Assembly (NCBI RefSeq): GCF_900119735.1
Contig: NZ_FPJW01000001.1
Span: 62,001-126,000 of the forward strand
From: Marinospirillum alkaliphilum DSM 21637
GTDB taxonomy: Bacteria; Pseudomonadota; Gammaproteobacteria; Pseudomonadales; Halomonadaceae
Length of the DNA: 64,000 nucleotides
Direction of reading: 5' to 3'
The notes below the pieces were generated by a model. That model saw only the letters and a program-made list of their open reading frames with translations. It ran no database searches and was not told the origin of the DNA. A program made the position numbers and the translations under genes. This document shows positions 25,257 to 34,669 of the stretch, one piece after another (the first letter of the stretch is position 1; each line of letters starts with the position of its first letter).

Positions 25257-27332
25257 TCAGTTGGCGCTGGAAACCATCCGGCTGAAATCCACCAGGATGC
25301 GGCCGGTTTCTTCCAGAATGGCCAGATCAACGGGGGTCGGTTCGCGCTGGGTGGCGTGATCTTCTTCCGTCTCTTCTTCCAGTTTTGCCAGTGGCTCCAG
25401 TCCCAGTCCCTGACGGCGACGGTTTTCCATCGCCAGCTGTTCAGCTTTTTCCTTTTCCTGTTCCAGTTGCCGCTGTTGGCGGTTCAGGCTGATGCTGGGT
25501 GCACCATCATGGCGGCGCAACCAGTCAGACTGTTCAGACAGAAAACGGAAGTTGGGGTCGCTGGCAATACGCTGCTGGTGACGATCCTTTAATTGTGTCA
25601 GGGCGCGTTGCACGATGGAGTGGCGCGGTGGTAGCACGGCCTGGACCTGATCCCAGGGCAGGGCATTGGGGGATGCACTTTCACCAATGCGGTTCGGATC
25701 AAACAGTGGTGGGAACAGGATGTCCGGCACGATGCCGCGGTGCTGGGTGCTGTCACCGGAAATGCGGTAGAACTTGGCACGGGTGATTTTCAGCTGGCCA
25801 TAACTCAGATCCATGATGGTCTGAACGGTGCCCTTGCCAAAAGACTGTTCTCCCACCACCAGGCCACGGCCGTAATCCTGGATGGCGCCGGCAAAAATTT
25901 CCGAAGCTGAAGCAGACAGGCGGTTGATCACCACCGCCAGTGGGCCGTCATAATGCACACGGCCACCATTGTCACCGAGGATGTTGACGTTGCCATCGGC
26001 ATCACGCACCTGTACGGTCGGGCCGCGCGGAATGAACAGCCCAACCAGACTGTTGGCTTCCTGCAGGGCTCCGCCACCATTGTTGCGCAGGTCAATCACC
26101 AGACCATCAATGCCTTCTTTTTTCAGTTCATCAATCAGGCGTGCCACATCACGGGTGGTGCTGCGGTAATCACGACGATTAGTACGCTGCCCCTCAAAGT
26201 CCAGGTAGAAGGTGGGGATTTCGATCACACCAATACGACGGGTTTCACCGTCCAGCGTGGTTTCAATCACGCGTTTGCTGGCGGCCTGGTCTTCCAGTTG
26301 TACCGCATTGCGTTCGATTTCAATCAGGCGGCGGTTGGTGCTGTCGGAAGACAGGACTTCCAGGCGCACAATGGAGCCGCGCGGACCACGAATCTGATCC
26401 ACCACTTCATCCAGACGCCAGCCGATCACGTTTTCGATTTCACCGTCCTTGCCCTGACCGACGCCAATGATGCGATCGGTGGGACGCAGCTGGCCTTGGC
26501 GATCAGCCGGGCCGCCGGGTACCAGGCTGACCACCTTGGTGTATTCATTTTCACTTTGCAGCATGGCACCAATGCCATCCAGTGAAAGTTTCATCTGGAT
26601 GTTGAAGCTTTCACTGCGACGCGGTGAAAAATAGTTGGTATGGGGGTCCACGCTGGTGGTGAAGGCATTCATGAAGCCCTGGAAAATGTCATCAGCGTTG
26701 GTCTGGCGCAGTCGATTCAACTGATTCTGATAACGCCGTACCAGCAGATCACGTGCTTCCTCAACACTCTGATCGGCATCCATCAGGCTCAGCAGCTCAT
26801 GGGTGAGGCGCTGTTGCCAGTAAAGATCCAGTTCGGCCTGGGTTTCCGGCCATGCCACTTCCCGGCGGTCGGCGCTGAAACGCTGGTCCTGGTCGAAGCG
26901 GAAGCTGTCCAGTTTATTGTTCAACTGGCGCAGGTTCTGCTCAAGACGCTCCTTGTGCAGTCCGGTCACATGGATAAATACCTCAAAGGCAAATTCCAGG
27001 TCGCCTTTCACCAGTGCCGCTTCCAGATCACCGGTGCGGGCCAGAATCTGACGCGCTTCGGCAGCAGTCAGCAGGGCCTTGTTGGGGTCCAGTTGTTTCA
27101 GGTAGTTATCCAGCGCCTGTTGTTCCAGGCTACTGTTTAATGTGACATCAGCAAAATGCTGGCGGGTCATCAGGCGAGTGACTTCGCGGGCAACCTGTCG
27201 GTGTGCGCTGGTCGGCTGGAGTTCTTCCAGCGGTGTATACTGGCGTGTAGAGGGTTCAGTGGCCAGTGCAAGAGGAACAAGCCCCAGCAGCAGCCAGCCG
27301 ATCATCAATCCACGCAGAAGGTGCTTGCGCAT
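25257..27332 (-). CDS. prc: Tail-specific (C-terminal processing) protease Prc
   Basis: A 691-residue periplasmic serine protease (E. coli Prc 682) that trims penicillin-binding protein 3 and degrades envelope or SsrA-tagged proteins, and affects peptidoglycan hydrolase levels. A signal peptide (about 1-25; MIGWLLLGLVPLALA) is followed by a helical N-terminal domain, a PDZ domain (about 240-330; GIGAMLQSENEYTKV) and the S41 domain. The Ser-Lys dyad is at about Ser475 in LSASASEIFAG and Lys500 in QSFGKGTVQT. A charged C-terminal domain (DUF3340-like, about 550-690) is complete. It is a single gene convergent with tpm. Confidence 0.96.
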   Translation of the reverse strand: MRKHLLRGLMIGWLLLGLVPLALATEPSTRQYTPLEELQPTSAHRQVAREVTRLMTRQHFADVTLNSSLEQQALDNYLKQLDPNKALLTAAEARQILARTGDLEAALVKGDLEFAFEVFIHVTGLHKERLEQNLRQLNNKLDSFRFDQDQRFSADRREVAWPETQAELDLYWQQRLTHELLSLMDADQSVEEARDLLVRRYQNQLNRLRQTNADDIFQGFMNAFTTSVDPHTNYFSPRRSESFNIQMKLSLDGIGAMLQSENEYTKVVSLVPGGPADRQGQLRPTDRIIGVGQGKDGEIENVIGWRLDEVVDQIRGPRGSIVRLEVLSSDSTNRRLIEIERNAVQLEDQAASKRVIETTLDGETRRIGVIEIPTFYLDFEGQRTNRRDYRSTTRDVARLIDELKKEGIDGLVIDLRNNGGGALQEANSLVGLFIPRGPTVQVRDADGNVNILGDNGGRVHYDGPLAVVINRLSASASEIFAGAIQDYGRGLVVGEQSFGKGTVQTIMDLSYGQLKITRAKFYRISGDSTQHRGIVPDILFPPLFDPNRIGESASPNALPWDQVQAVLPPRHSIVQRALTQLKDRHQQRIASDPNFRFLSEQSDWLRRHDGAPSISLNRQQRQLEQEKEKAEQLAMENRRRQGLGLEPLAKLEEETEEDHATQREPTPVDLAILEETGRILVDFSRMVSSAN

Positions 27333-27506
27333 CCGTTGTTACTCCCAGAACTGGTTCAAAATCATCAGTTGTAAAACACTGTCAGCTATAGATTGCAGCA
27401 ATTAGAATTAGTTTTATCGGGTTCTGCCAAGCATAACCCATCAGGGCAGGGATGACAGCCTTGTGCACAAACCATTACACAGCCACAACACAGCTGGAGC
27501 ATTCAA

Positions 27507-28829
27507 GTGACGCAGCAACAAGCGGTATTCAATCAGGGTTTGATCAGTTTTTTGCAGGCTTCCCCTACACCGGCTCATGCCGTGGAAAACATGGTGCGCC
27601 AGTTGCAGGAAGCGGGTTTCAGTCCACTGCACGAAGGCGAAAGCTGGGTGCTTGAGCCGGGTCAGGGCTATTTTCTGGTACGGGGAGGGCGTTCACTGCT
27701 GGCTTTTCGGCTGGGGCAGCAACCTGTAGTGGAAGCGGGTGTTTGCATGATGGGCGCTCATACTGACAGCCCTTGTTTAAAGGTTAAACCCAACCCTGAG
27801 CTGGTGCGTCAGGGATACTTGCAACTGGGGGTGGAGGTTTATGGTGGGGTATTGATGCACCCCTGGTTTGATCGTGACCTGTCGCTGGCCGGGCAGGTGT
27901 ATTTCCGCAATGAAGCCGGGCAGCTGCAACAGGCGTTGGTGGATCTGGGTGAGCCGGTGGCGGTGATTCCTTCTCTGGCGATTCACTTGAACCGTGAAGC
28001 CAATAAAAGCTCGGAAGTGAATGCCCAGTTGCATTTGCCGCCGGTGCTGGGTGCAGCAGAGAGTGCGGTAGACGGCGAGGTTGCTGAGCCGGCGCTGAAA
28101 CGCTTGTTGGCCAGCTGGTTGAAGCGTGAAGGGCATCAGGTGGCCGAGGTGGTGGATTTTGATCTGTGCTTTTATGACACCCAGCCGCCGGCACTGGTTG
28201 GTCTGGAGCAATCTTTCATCAGTTCGGCACGGCTGGATAATCTGTTGTCCTGTTATGTGGGGCTGCAGGCTCTGTTGGCGACTGATCAGGGGCAGGCGGC
28301 AACTTCCCTGCTGGTTTGTAATGATCACGAAGAAGTGGGTAGCGCTTCTGCCATTGGTGCTGAAGGGCCGTTTCTGGAAAGTGTATTGCGTCGCCTGAGT
28401 GGTGATGAGCAGCAGTATCAGCGCATGATTGCGCGTTCGCTGCTGGTGTCCTGTGATAATGCTCACGCCGTGCATCCCAACTATGCTGACAAGCATGATG
28501 AAAATCACGGCCCTAAAATGAATGCTGGTCCGGTGATCAAGTTGAATGCCAATCAGCGTTATGCCACCAGCAGTGAAACAGCTGCCCTGTTTGCCGGTTT
28601 TTGTGCGACCGCCGGGGTGCCGGTACAGCGTTTTGTGGTCCGTTCGGATATGGGCTGTGGCAGCACCATTGGTCCGATTGCTGCGACCCGGCTGGGCGTA
28701 CGGGTGGTGGATGTGGGTGCGCCACAGTGGGCCATGCACTCGATTCGTGAAACGGCTGGAACGCAGGATGCCTGGTATCTGTGTCAGGCCTTGCAGGCTT
28801 TTATCACCGGCTGGACCGGGCAGGAATAA
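27507..28829 (+). CDS. apeB: M18-family aspartyl aminopeptidase
   Basis: A 440-residue metallo-aminopeptidase of family M18, which removes N-terminal acidic residues from peptides in the cytoplasm. The GTG at 27507 has GGAG 7 bases before it. Family features: [15 protein letters not shown] (zinc His and Asp, near residue 83), [29 protein letters not shown] with the catalytic Glu pair, and the C-terminal [12 protein letters not shown] and [11 protein letters not shown] with the last zinc His. Length is normal for the bacterial ApeB branch. It is divergent from prc and separated by one base from the convergent gene at 28831. Confidence 0.94.
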   Translation: MTQQQAVFNQGLISFLQASPTPAHAVENMVRQLQEAGFSPLHEGESWVLEPGQGYFLVRGGRSLLAFRLGQQPVVEAGVCMMGAHTDSPCLKVKPNPELVRQGYLQLGVEVYGGVLMHPWFDRDLSLAGQVYFRNEAGQLQQALVDLGEPVAVIPSLAIHLNREANKSSEVNAQLHLPPVLGAAESAVDGEVAEPALKRLLASWLKREGHQVAEVVDFDLCFYDTQPPALVGLEQSFISSARLDNLLSCYVGLQALLATDQGQAATSLLVCNDHEEVGSASAIGAEGPFLESVLRRLSGDEQQYQRMIARSLLVSCDNAHAVHPNYADKHDENHGPKMNAGPVIKLNANQRYATSSETAALFAGFCATAGVPVQRFVVRSDMGCGSTIGPIAATRLGVRVVDVGAPQWAMHSIRETAGTQDAWYLCQALQAFITGWTGQE

Positions 28830-28830
28830 G

Positions 28831-29271
28831 TCAGGACTCAGGCACTTCCGGGGCATCCGGTTGCTGGTTGTGCATGCCAAACAGGTCGTATTCATCCAGC
28901 AGCCGGTAAAGGATTTCCGGGTTGGCATTCAGGCTGTAGCGGATGGCCGAAGGAATGGCTTTGCGGGTCTTGCGGCAGAGCCCCGGCTGTTCGTGAACCT
29001 GAATCTGAATGCCTCTGGCGCTGCGCACTTCACCAAAACCTGGGTTGATATCCATCTGCAGCCCCAGTTGTTCAAACATCCGCTGCTGCATGTGCCGAAG
29101 GTCATCCAGGTCGCGCAAGCTTTTCAGGCGCTCCAGCAGCTTTTTTTCTTCGGCGCGGGTCAGGCGCAGGATGCGATGATCAGAATTGGCGGTCGAAGAC
29201 AGCAGCTGTTGCAGCCCGCAGATGCAGGCACCGGGTGGGCAGGTGGGGCGTAACACAACAGAAGCAGTCAT
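28831..29271 (-). CDS. Hypothetical protein with CPPGACICG motif
   Basis: A 146-residue soluble protein that I cannot place. Near the N-terminus, CPPGACICGLQQLL holds three Cys in eight residues, which could bind a metal. A charged helix follows (LRLTRAEEKKLLERLKSLRD), and the C-terminus has PEILYRLLDEYDLFGMHNQQ. One further Cys sits at PGLCRKTRK. The ATG at 29271 lacks a clear ribosome site. It lies just downstream of the three tRNA genes on the same strand. Confidence 0.6.
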   Translation of the reverse strand: MTASVVLRPTCPPGACICGLQQLLSSTANSDHRILRLTRAEEKKLLERLKSLRDLDDLRHMQQRMFEQLGLQMDINPGFGEVRSARGIQIQVHEQPGLCRKTRKAIPSAIRYSLNANPEILYRLLDEYDLFGMHNQQPDAPEVPES

Positions 29272-29355
29272 GGCTGCTGATCATAGGAAGCAGGAGTACG
29301 CCTGTCCAGCAGTCTGCAGATTAAAAATAAGAGGGGATTCAGCGGTTGACAAGGT

Positions 29356-29431
29356 TGGCTCCCGGAGCAGGACTCGAACCTGCGACCAATTGATTAACAG
29401 TCAACTGCTCTACCGACTGAGCTATCCGGGA
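29356..29431 (-). tRNA. tRNA-Asn (anticodon GTT)
   Basis: A complete 76-base cloverleaf with encoded CCA. The acceptor arms are TCCCGGA and TCCGGGA, the anticodon loop reads CTGTTAA (GTT), and the T-loop GTTCGAGTC is normal. It is the downstream member of a tandem pair with a 32-base spacer. Confidence 0.97.
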
Positions 29432-29463
29432 ATATAGGGCCTTGCAAGAAAAGATATTGAGTC

Positions 29464-29539
29464 TGGCTCCCGAAGCAGGACTCGAACCTGCGACCAATTG
29501 ATTAACAGTCAACTGCTCTACCGACTGAGCTATTCGGGA
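29464..29539 (-). tRNA. tRNA-Asn (anticodon GTT), second copy
   Basis: A 76-base cloverleaf with encoded CCA, identical to the copy at 29356 except in the acceptor stem, where TCCCGAA pairs with TTCGGGA. The change from a G-C to an A-T pair is compensated on both sides, so both copies should be functional. Confidence 0.97.
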
Positions 29540-29691
29540 ACACTTCTGCCTGAAAAGGCTTTGCTCAACAGAGGGTTGCATTCTAGGGTAATTTTCCCTG
29601 AGGTCAAGTGACATTTGATTTCACTGAACTCGACGCTGCAATCCACTCATCTTTTTCACCTTTCATTGGTGAATCCGGGGATTCGGAAAGG

Positions 29692-29768
29692 TGGTGGCTA
29701 TGCCCTGACTCGAACAGGGGACCCCATCATTATGAGTGATGTGCTCTAACCAACTGAGCTACATAGCC
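29692..29768 (-). tRNA. Elongator tRNA-Met (anticodon CAT)
   Basis: A 77-base cloverleaf with encoded CCA; acceptor GGCTATG with CATAGCC, anticodon loop CTCATAA. The paired first acceptor base and close likeness to E. coli metT mark it as the elongator, not the initiator. It heads the Met-Asn-Asn cluster; 152 bases separate it from the first Asn gene. Confidence 0.97.
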
Positions 29769-29916
29769 AACGGCTGCGCATTATAATGATCTATGGCGCT
29801 TTCGCAACCCTGATGCCAAAAAGAGTCTGATTTTTTTGATGAGGTGCTTGCTGCACCCCTGTGTGCATGCCAGAGTTGAAGGTAATAGATTTGCTTTATT
29901 CATCGGAGGAAACACC

Positions 29917-32565
29917 ATGACCAGTCTGGATACATCACTGCGCGAGCATGTCAGGATTCTGGGTGAGAGTCTGGGGCGCACCATGAGTGCGGCTCATGGG
30001 GAAGAATTTCTGGAACAGGTGGAATCCATTCGGACCCTGTCCAAGCAGGTGCATCAGGGTGAAGCCACACCGCAGCAGTTGAGTGAGTCCTTGCGCCAGC
30101 TTGATGATGAAGCCTTGTTGCCGGTGGCAAGAGCCTTTACCCAGTTCCTTAATCTGGCCAATGCCGCAGAACAGCACTACCGTGCCCGTGAGCGGGTGGT
30201 GGAGGATTATCGTCGTGGCGAACAGCCGGGTTTAACCCTGTTGCTGAACAAGCTGCTGGAGCAGGGTGTAGCCCCCCAGCGCATTGCTGAAGCCCTGGAC
30301 GCCCAACGTGTGGAGCTGGTGTTCACTGCGCACCCCACTGAAGTCAGCCGCCGCACCCTGATTCAGAAATATGACGCACTGGATGCTTGTCTGGCACGTT
30401 ATGAGCAGGACAGCAGTGAAAAAAATCGTGCCCAGGTGTTGCGCCGCCTGGAAGAAATCATTGCCCAGGCCTGGCACACCGATGAAATCCGCAGTCAACG
30501 CCCTTCACCGGTGGATGAAGCCAAGTGGGGTTTTGCGGTGATCGAAAACTCCCTGTGGCAGGCCGTGCCCGCCTATTATCGGGCGCTGGATGAACAGCTG
30601 CTGCGGGTTTGTGGTCAGCCGTTACCGTTGGATGCAGCCCCGGTGCGTTTTGCATCCTGGATGGGTGGCGACCGTGACGGTAATCCACGTGTGACTGCAC
30701 GGGTAACGCAACAAGTCTTGTGGTTGTCACGTTGGCAGGCTGCTGATCTTTATCATCGTGATATTGATCAGTTGAGGGCCGAGCTGTCCATGCATCAGGC
30801 CAGTGAGGCGCTGGTGCAAAGGGTTGGGCCAGTGCGCGAACCCTACAGGGTGTTGCTGGGGCAGGTACGGGAAAGGCTGCGGGCCACGCTGGACTGGCTC
30901 AAGGCGCAGCTGGATGGTAAGCCTTATGACGATGAGCGCATCCTGTTTGACGTGGATGGGTTGCGTGAACCCCTGATGCTTTGTTATGAATCCCTTTGTG
31001 AGTGTGGCATGCAGGTCATCGCTGATGGCCTGTTGCGGGATATCCTGCGGCGCCTGTCTGCTTTTGGCATGAGCCTGATGCGGCTGGATGTGCGCCAGGA
31101 AGCACCGCGTCATGCCCAGGTGTTGTCGGAAGCTACCCGTTATCTGGGACTGGGTGATTATGCCGAATGGGATGAGCAGCGCCGAGTGGACTTTCTGCTG
31201 CACGAATTGACCAATCCACGGCCGCTGTTGCCGGAAAGTTGGCCCTGCAGTGATGAAAGCCGGGAGGTGCTGGATACCTGTCGGGTGATTGCCGCTGAGC
31301 GTCATGATGCGCTGGGTGCTTATGTTATTTCGATGGCCGGGCAGCCCTCTGATGTACTGGCCGTGGCGCTGCTGCTGAAAACCGCCGGGCTGGAGCGCAG
31401 CATGCGGATCGTGCCACTGTTTGAAACACTGGCTGATCTGGAGCGTGCGCCCAGAGTGATTGATGGTCTGTTGTCCCTGCCCTGGTATCAAACCTACACC
31501 CGTGGTCGGCAAGAGGTGATGATTGGTTATTCGGATTCTGCCAAGGATGCCGGCCAACTGGCGGCCAGTTGGGCCCAGTATCGTGCTCAGGAAGCAGTGA
31601 CCGAGGTTTGTGCCCGCCATCAGGTGCACCTGACCCTGTTTCATGGTCGTGGTGGCACTGTGGGCCGTGGTGGTGGCCCGACTCAGGCAGCGATTCTGGC
31701 GCAACCGCCGGGGTCAGTGCAGGGTCGTCTGCGGGTGACTGAACAGGGTGAAATGATTCGCTTCAAATTTGGTTTGCCAGCCCTGGCAGAACGGGCGCTG
31801 GAGGTTTACACCTGCGCGGTACTGGAAGCCACGCTGGCACCGCCACCGGCACCGCGCCCGGAATGGCGTGAGCTGATGAACCGGTTGGCTGCGGATGCAG
31901 TGGCCAGTTACCGCGGCATGGTGCGTGAAACACCGGATTTTGTGCCCTATTTCCGTCAGCTGACACCAGAACAGGAGTTGGCCAAACTGCCGTTGGGCAG
32001 TCGCCCGGCGAAACGTAAACCCGGTGGTGGCATTGAATCCTTGCGTGCCATTCCCTGGATTTTTGCCTGGACTCAGGTGCGTCTGATGTTGCCCGCCTGG
32101 CTGGGCAGTGACACGGCCTTGCAGCAAGCGGTGGCGCGTGGAGAAACCCAGGCACTGCGTGAAATGATCGAAGGCTGGCCATTTTTTGCCAGTAACATCA
32201 ACATGCTGGAAATGGTGTTGACCAAAGTGGATCTGGCTTCGGTGGTGGAGTATGAAGAGCTGCTGGTGGAGGATGCACTGAAACCTCTGGGTGCAGGCCT
32301 GCGTGACCGTGAACAGCAGTTGGTGAGCTGCCTGCTGACGCTGTTGCAGCAACAGGAATTGTTGGAGCAGGTGCCGCTGACCCGTCAGGCGATCAGTGTC
32401 CGTAATCCCTATATCATTCCATTGCATCAATTGCAGGCGGAGTTGCTGGCGCGAGTGCGTGCCTGTGAACAGCAGGGGGTCTGCAGTGCCAATCCGGCGA
32501 TGCTGGAGCGGGCGCTGATGGTGACCATTGCGGGCATCGCAGCAGGATTACGCAACACCGGGTGA
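29917..32565 (+). CDS. ppc: Phosphoenolpyruvate carboxylase
   Basis: An 882-residue enzyme (E. coli 883) that carboxylates phosphoenolpyruvate to oxaloacetate and replenishes the citric acid cycle. The ATG at 29917 has GGAGGA 7 bases upstream; a longer frame exists without homology. Catalytic segments are present: FTAHPTEVSRRT with His139, MGGDRDGNPRV, MIGYSDSAKDAG, FHGRGGTVGRGGGP and LRAIPWIFAWTQ. The C-terminus ends in the usual NTG. No PTM or adenylation feature is visible. It is divergent from the tRNA cluster. Oxaloacetate supply would be useful for the 2-methylcitrate cycle encoded 13 kb downstream. Confidence 0.98.
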   Translation: MTSLDTSLREHVRILGESLGRTMSAAHGEEFLEQVESIRTLSKQVHQGEATPQQLSESLRQLDDEALLPVARAFTQFLNLANAAEQHYRARERVVEDYRRGEQPGLTLLLNKLLEQGVAPQRIAEALDAQRVELVFTAHPTEVSRRTLIQKYDALDACLARYEQDSSEKNRAQVLRRLEEIIAQAWHTDEIRSQRPSPVDEAKWGFAVIENSLWQAVPAYYRALDEQLLRVCGQPLPLDAAPVRFASWMGGDRDGNPRVTARVTQQVLWLSRWQAADLYHRDIDQLRAELSMHQASEALVQRVGPVREPYRVLLGQVRERLRATLDWLKAQLDGKPYDDERILFDVDGLREPLMLCYESLCECGMQVIADGLLRDILRRLSAFGMSLMRLDVRQEAPRHAQVLSEATRYLGLGDYAEWDEQRRVDFLLHELTNPRPLLPESWPCSDESREVLDTCRVIAAERHDALGAYVISMAGQPSDVLAVALLLKTAGLERSMRIVPLFETLADLERAPRVIDGLLSLPWYQTYTRGRQEVMIGYSDSAKDAGQLAASWAQYRAQEAVTEVCARHQVHLTLFHGRGGTVGRGGGPTQAAILAQPPGSVQGRLRVTEQGEMIRFKFGLPALAERALEVYTCAVLEATLAPPPAPRPEWRELMNRLAADAVASYRGMVRETPDFVPYFRQLTPEQELAKLPLGSRPAKRKPGGGIESLRAIPWIFAWTQVRLMLPAWLGSDTALQQAVARGETQALREMIEGWPFFASNINMLEMVLTKVDLASVVEYEELLVEDALKPLGAGLRDREQQLVSCLLTLLQQQELLEQVPLTRQAISVRNPYIIPLHQLQAELLARVRACEQQGVCSANPAMLERALMVTIAGIAAGLRNTG

Positions 32566-32640
32566 CAGGGTGGCTGCCCTGCACCCTTGGGATCTGCTAT
32601 GCTTGGTGGCTGAAAATTCGCAACAAGTGAGTAAGTTTTT

Positions 32641-33156
32641 ATGACCGCCCAGACTGCCGGAATCCTGCTTGCAGCAGCCATTGCCTTTTTGATCCCGCTG
32701 GCAGGTTATGCCCTGCATCTGCATCTGGAAGCAAAACGCCAGATGATGCTGGCGCGTGAAAGTCGCGCAAAAGAGCAGCAGCAGGCCCGTGACAATATTA
32801 TGGAAAACCTGCTGGTGCTGGTTCGCGCCATAGAGGATCGCCAGGTGAATTTAACCGAAGGCTGTCTGCGGGTGCGGGTGTTTCTGGATCTGTTGGATGA
32901 AGGCAAGCATGTGCACCATGAAGCCTGGGCCGTGATTGATCAGGTGCATCAGAAGGCGCGTCAGTTTGCGACCCATGCTGAGCGTGAAGCCTTGCCGGAA
33001 GCCGAACGTGAAAAACAGGATCAGCAGCGACGGGCACTGGAAGAGCAGTTTGAAGCTCAGGTGCATCAGGCCGCAGTGGCCCTGCGCGAGTTTTGTGAGC
33101 AGCAGGGATACCAGGCGAAGTCGCCCCTGTTTGTGAATGCCGCTGACGGAAAATAA
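32641..33156 (+). CDS. DUF2489 family protein
   Basis: A 171-residue protein with an N-terminal membrane anchor (about 5-28; AGILLAAAIAFLIPLAGYAL) and a long charged cytoplasmic helical domain with MENLLVLVRAIEDRQVNLTE and LREFCEQQGYQ, the pattern of DUF2489. Function is unknown. It ends 3 bases before the YaaR-like gene, so the two are co-transcribed. Confidence 0.78.
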   Translation: MTAQTAGILLAAAIAFLIPLAGYALHLHLEAKRQMMLARESRAKEQQQARDNIMENLLVLVRAIEDRQVNLTEGCLRVRVFLDLLDEGKHVHHEAWAVIDQVHQKARQFATHAEREALPEAEREKQDQQRRALEEQFEAQVHQAAVALREFCEQQGYQAKSPLFVNAADGK

Positions 33157-33159
33157 GCC

Positions 33160-33624
33160 ATGTTGCCGATCAACACCATGTTGAAAAACCTGCGCTCGGA
33201 CCGCCAGAAAGGGCGTCCATCCGGGGCGGTTGGCCGCATGGACTCTGATACTCCCAGCTTTGGTGATCAGTTGCTGCATCAGATTGCAACCGGCGGCCGT
33301 ACAGATCTTCGCAAGGAGCTTAAACAGTTGCAGGATCTGCTGGGCAAGGCGGGTGATGAGTTGGAGCGTCATCCTACCATTGGTAACCTGGAAGTGTTTC
33401 GAGCACTCTTGTCGAACCTGGTCGCCAAGGTGGTCAAGGGTGGTTTTCAGGTTGAAAGTGTTGGACCTGGCTGGCATCCGGCGGATCGTCATCAGGTGAT
33501 TCGCCGTATTGATGAAGAAGCTGAAGAATTGCTGCAACTGGTTATGAATGAACAGAAGGACAGGGTATCGATTGCCCGCAGCCTGGTCACCATCAAGGGG
33601 CTGGTGGTCGATCTGCTGTCGTGA
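33160..33624 (+). CDS. YaaR (DUF327) family protein
   Basis: A 154-residue soluble protein. The C-terminal two thirds follows the YaaR/DUF327 pattern known from Bacillus: a helical LKQLQDLLGKAGDELERHPT region, a LVAKVVKGGFQVESVGPG core and an IARSLVTIKGLVVDLLS tail. The Bacillus member is of unknown function, and the family is less common in gammaproteobacteria. GGAAAA lies 8 bases before the ATG, and the gene is 3 bases after the DUF2489 gene. cysM begins 41 bases later. Confidence 0.7.
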   Translation: MLPINTMLKNLRSDRQKGRPSGAVGRMDSDTPSFGDQLLHQIATGGRTDLRKELKQLQDLLGKAGDELERHPTIGNLEVFRALLSNLVAKVVKGGFQVESVGPGWHPADRHQVIRRIDEEAEELLQLVMNEQKDRVSIARSLVTIKGLVVDLLS

Positions 33625-33665
33625 TGCGGCCTTGGCCGCTGACCCGTGTGGAGTGAACATCCAAA

Positions 33666-34580
33666 ATGTCCAGTGTTACACCTGACTGGCCAACCATTGC
33701 TGATCTGGTTGGCAATACCCCGCTGGTACGCCTGCAGCGCATGACTGCAGGTCAAAACAATACCATCCTGGCCAAGCTGGAAGGGGACAACCCCGCCGGA
33801 TCGGTCAAGGATCGTCCGGCCTTTTCGATGATCCGCGAGGCAGAAGCCCGCGGTGATATCAAACCCGGTGACACCATCATTGAAGCCACTTCCGGTAATA
33901 CCGGCATTGCGCTGGCCATGGCGGCGGCAGTGATGGGTTACAAAATGATCCTGATCATGCCGGAAAACTCTTCTGAAGAACGCAAATGGTCGATGCAGGC
34001 TTACGGTGCCGAGCTGATTCTGGTCAGCAAGGAAGCCAGCATGGAAGGAGCTCGGGATCTGGCCTTGCAGATGCAGGCTGAAGGCAAGGGCAAGGTGCTC
34101 AACCAGTTTGGCAACAGCGACAACCCACTGGCGCATTACCGCAGCACCGGGCCGGAAATCTGGCAACAGACCCGGGGCCGGGTGACCCATTTCATCAGTT
34201 CCATGGGCACCACCGGCACCATCATGGGTACCGGACGTTATCTGAAAGAACAGAATCCGGCAGTGCAGATCATCGGTTTGCAACCCTCTGAAGGTGCCAG
34301 CATTCCCGGTATCCGCCGTTGGCCGCAGGAATACCTGCCGACCATTTTTGATCCGGCCAGTGTGGATCGTGTGATGGACATGAGTCAGCAGGAAGCAGAA
34401 ATCACCATGCGTCGTCTGGCGCGTGAAGAAGGGATTTTTGCCGGTGTATCCTCCGGTGGTGCCATCGCCGGTGCCCTGCGTCTGGCCGCTGAGGTAGAAA
34501 ATGCAGTGATTGTGGCGATCATCTGTGACCGGGGTGATCGTTACCTGTCGACGGGCGTGTTTGCCGCTTCAGGTCAATAA
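33666..34580 (+). CDS. cysM: Cysteine synthase B
   Basis: A 304-residue PLP enzyme (E. coli CysM 303) that makes cysteine from O-acetylserine and sulfide or, through S-sulfocysteine, thiosulfate. The PLP lysine is Lys48 in GSVKDRPAF, the substrate loop is ATSGNTGIAL and the phosphate loop is MGTTGTIMGTGRYL. The short GIRRWPQEYLP loop after EGASIPG is the CysM rather than CysK form. It fits the sulfate/thiosulfate uptake genes at the right end of the window. relA lies 89 bases downstream. Confidence 0.96.
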   Translation: MSSVTPDWPTIADLVGNTPLVRLQRMTAGQNNTILAKLEGDNPAGSVKDRPAFSMIREAEARGDIKPGDTIIEATSGNTGIALAMAAAVMGYKMILIMPENSSEERKWSMQAYGAELILVSKEASMEGARDLALQMQAEGKGKVLNQFGNSDNPLAHYRSTGPEIWQQTRGRVTHFISSMGTTGTIMGTGRYLKEQNPAVQIIGLQPSEGASIPGIRRWPQEYLPTIFDPASVDRVMDMSQQEAEITMRRLAREEGIFAGVSSGGAIAGALRLAAEVENAVIVAIICDRGDRYLSTGVFAASGQ

Positions 34581-34669
34581 CAATAAAGCCTGAGATCAAA
34601 AACAGGCCAATCACCTCAGCGGCAGGGATGTCGGATGGGGTTTTCGGAAAAACAGCAGCGGAATGAACG

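Noticed and set aside
26640-27140. Rightward frames inside prc
   Set aside because: They are antisense to the conserved Prc N-terminal domain and have no ribosome site or motif.
29339-29614. 91-codon frame across the two tRNA-Asn genes
   Set aside because: The repeated peptide it encodes is only the translation of the duplicated tRNA genes.
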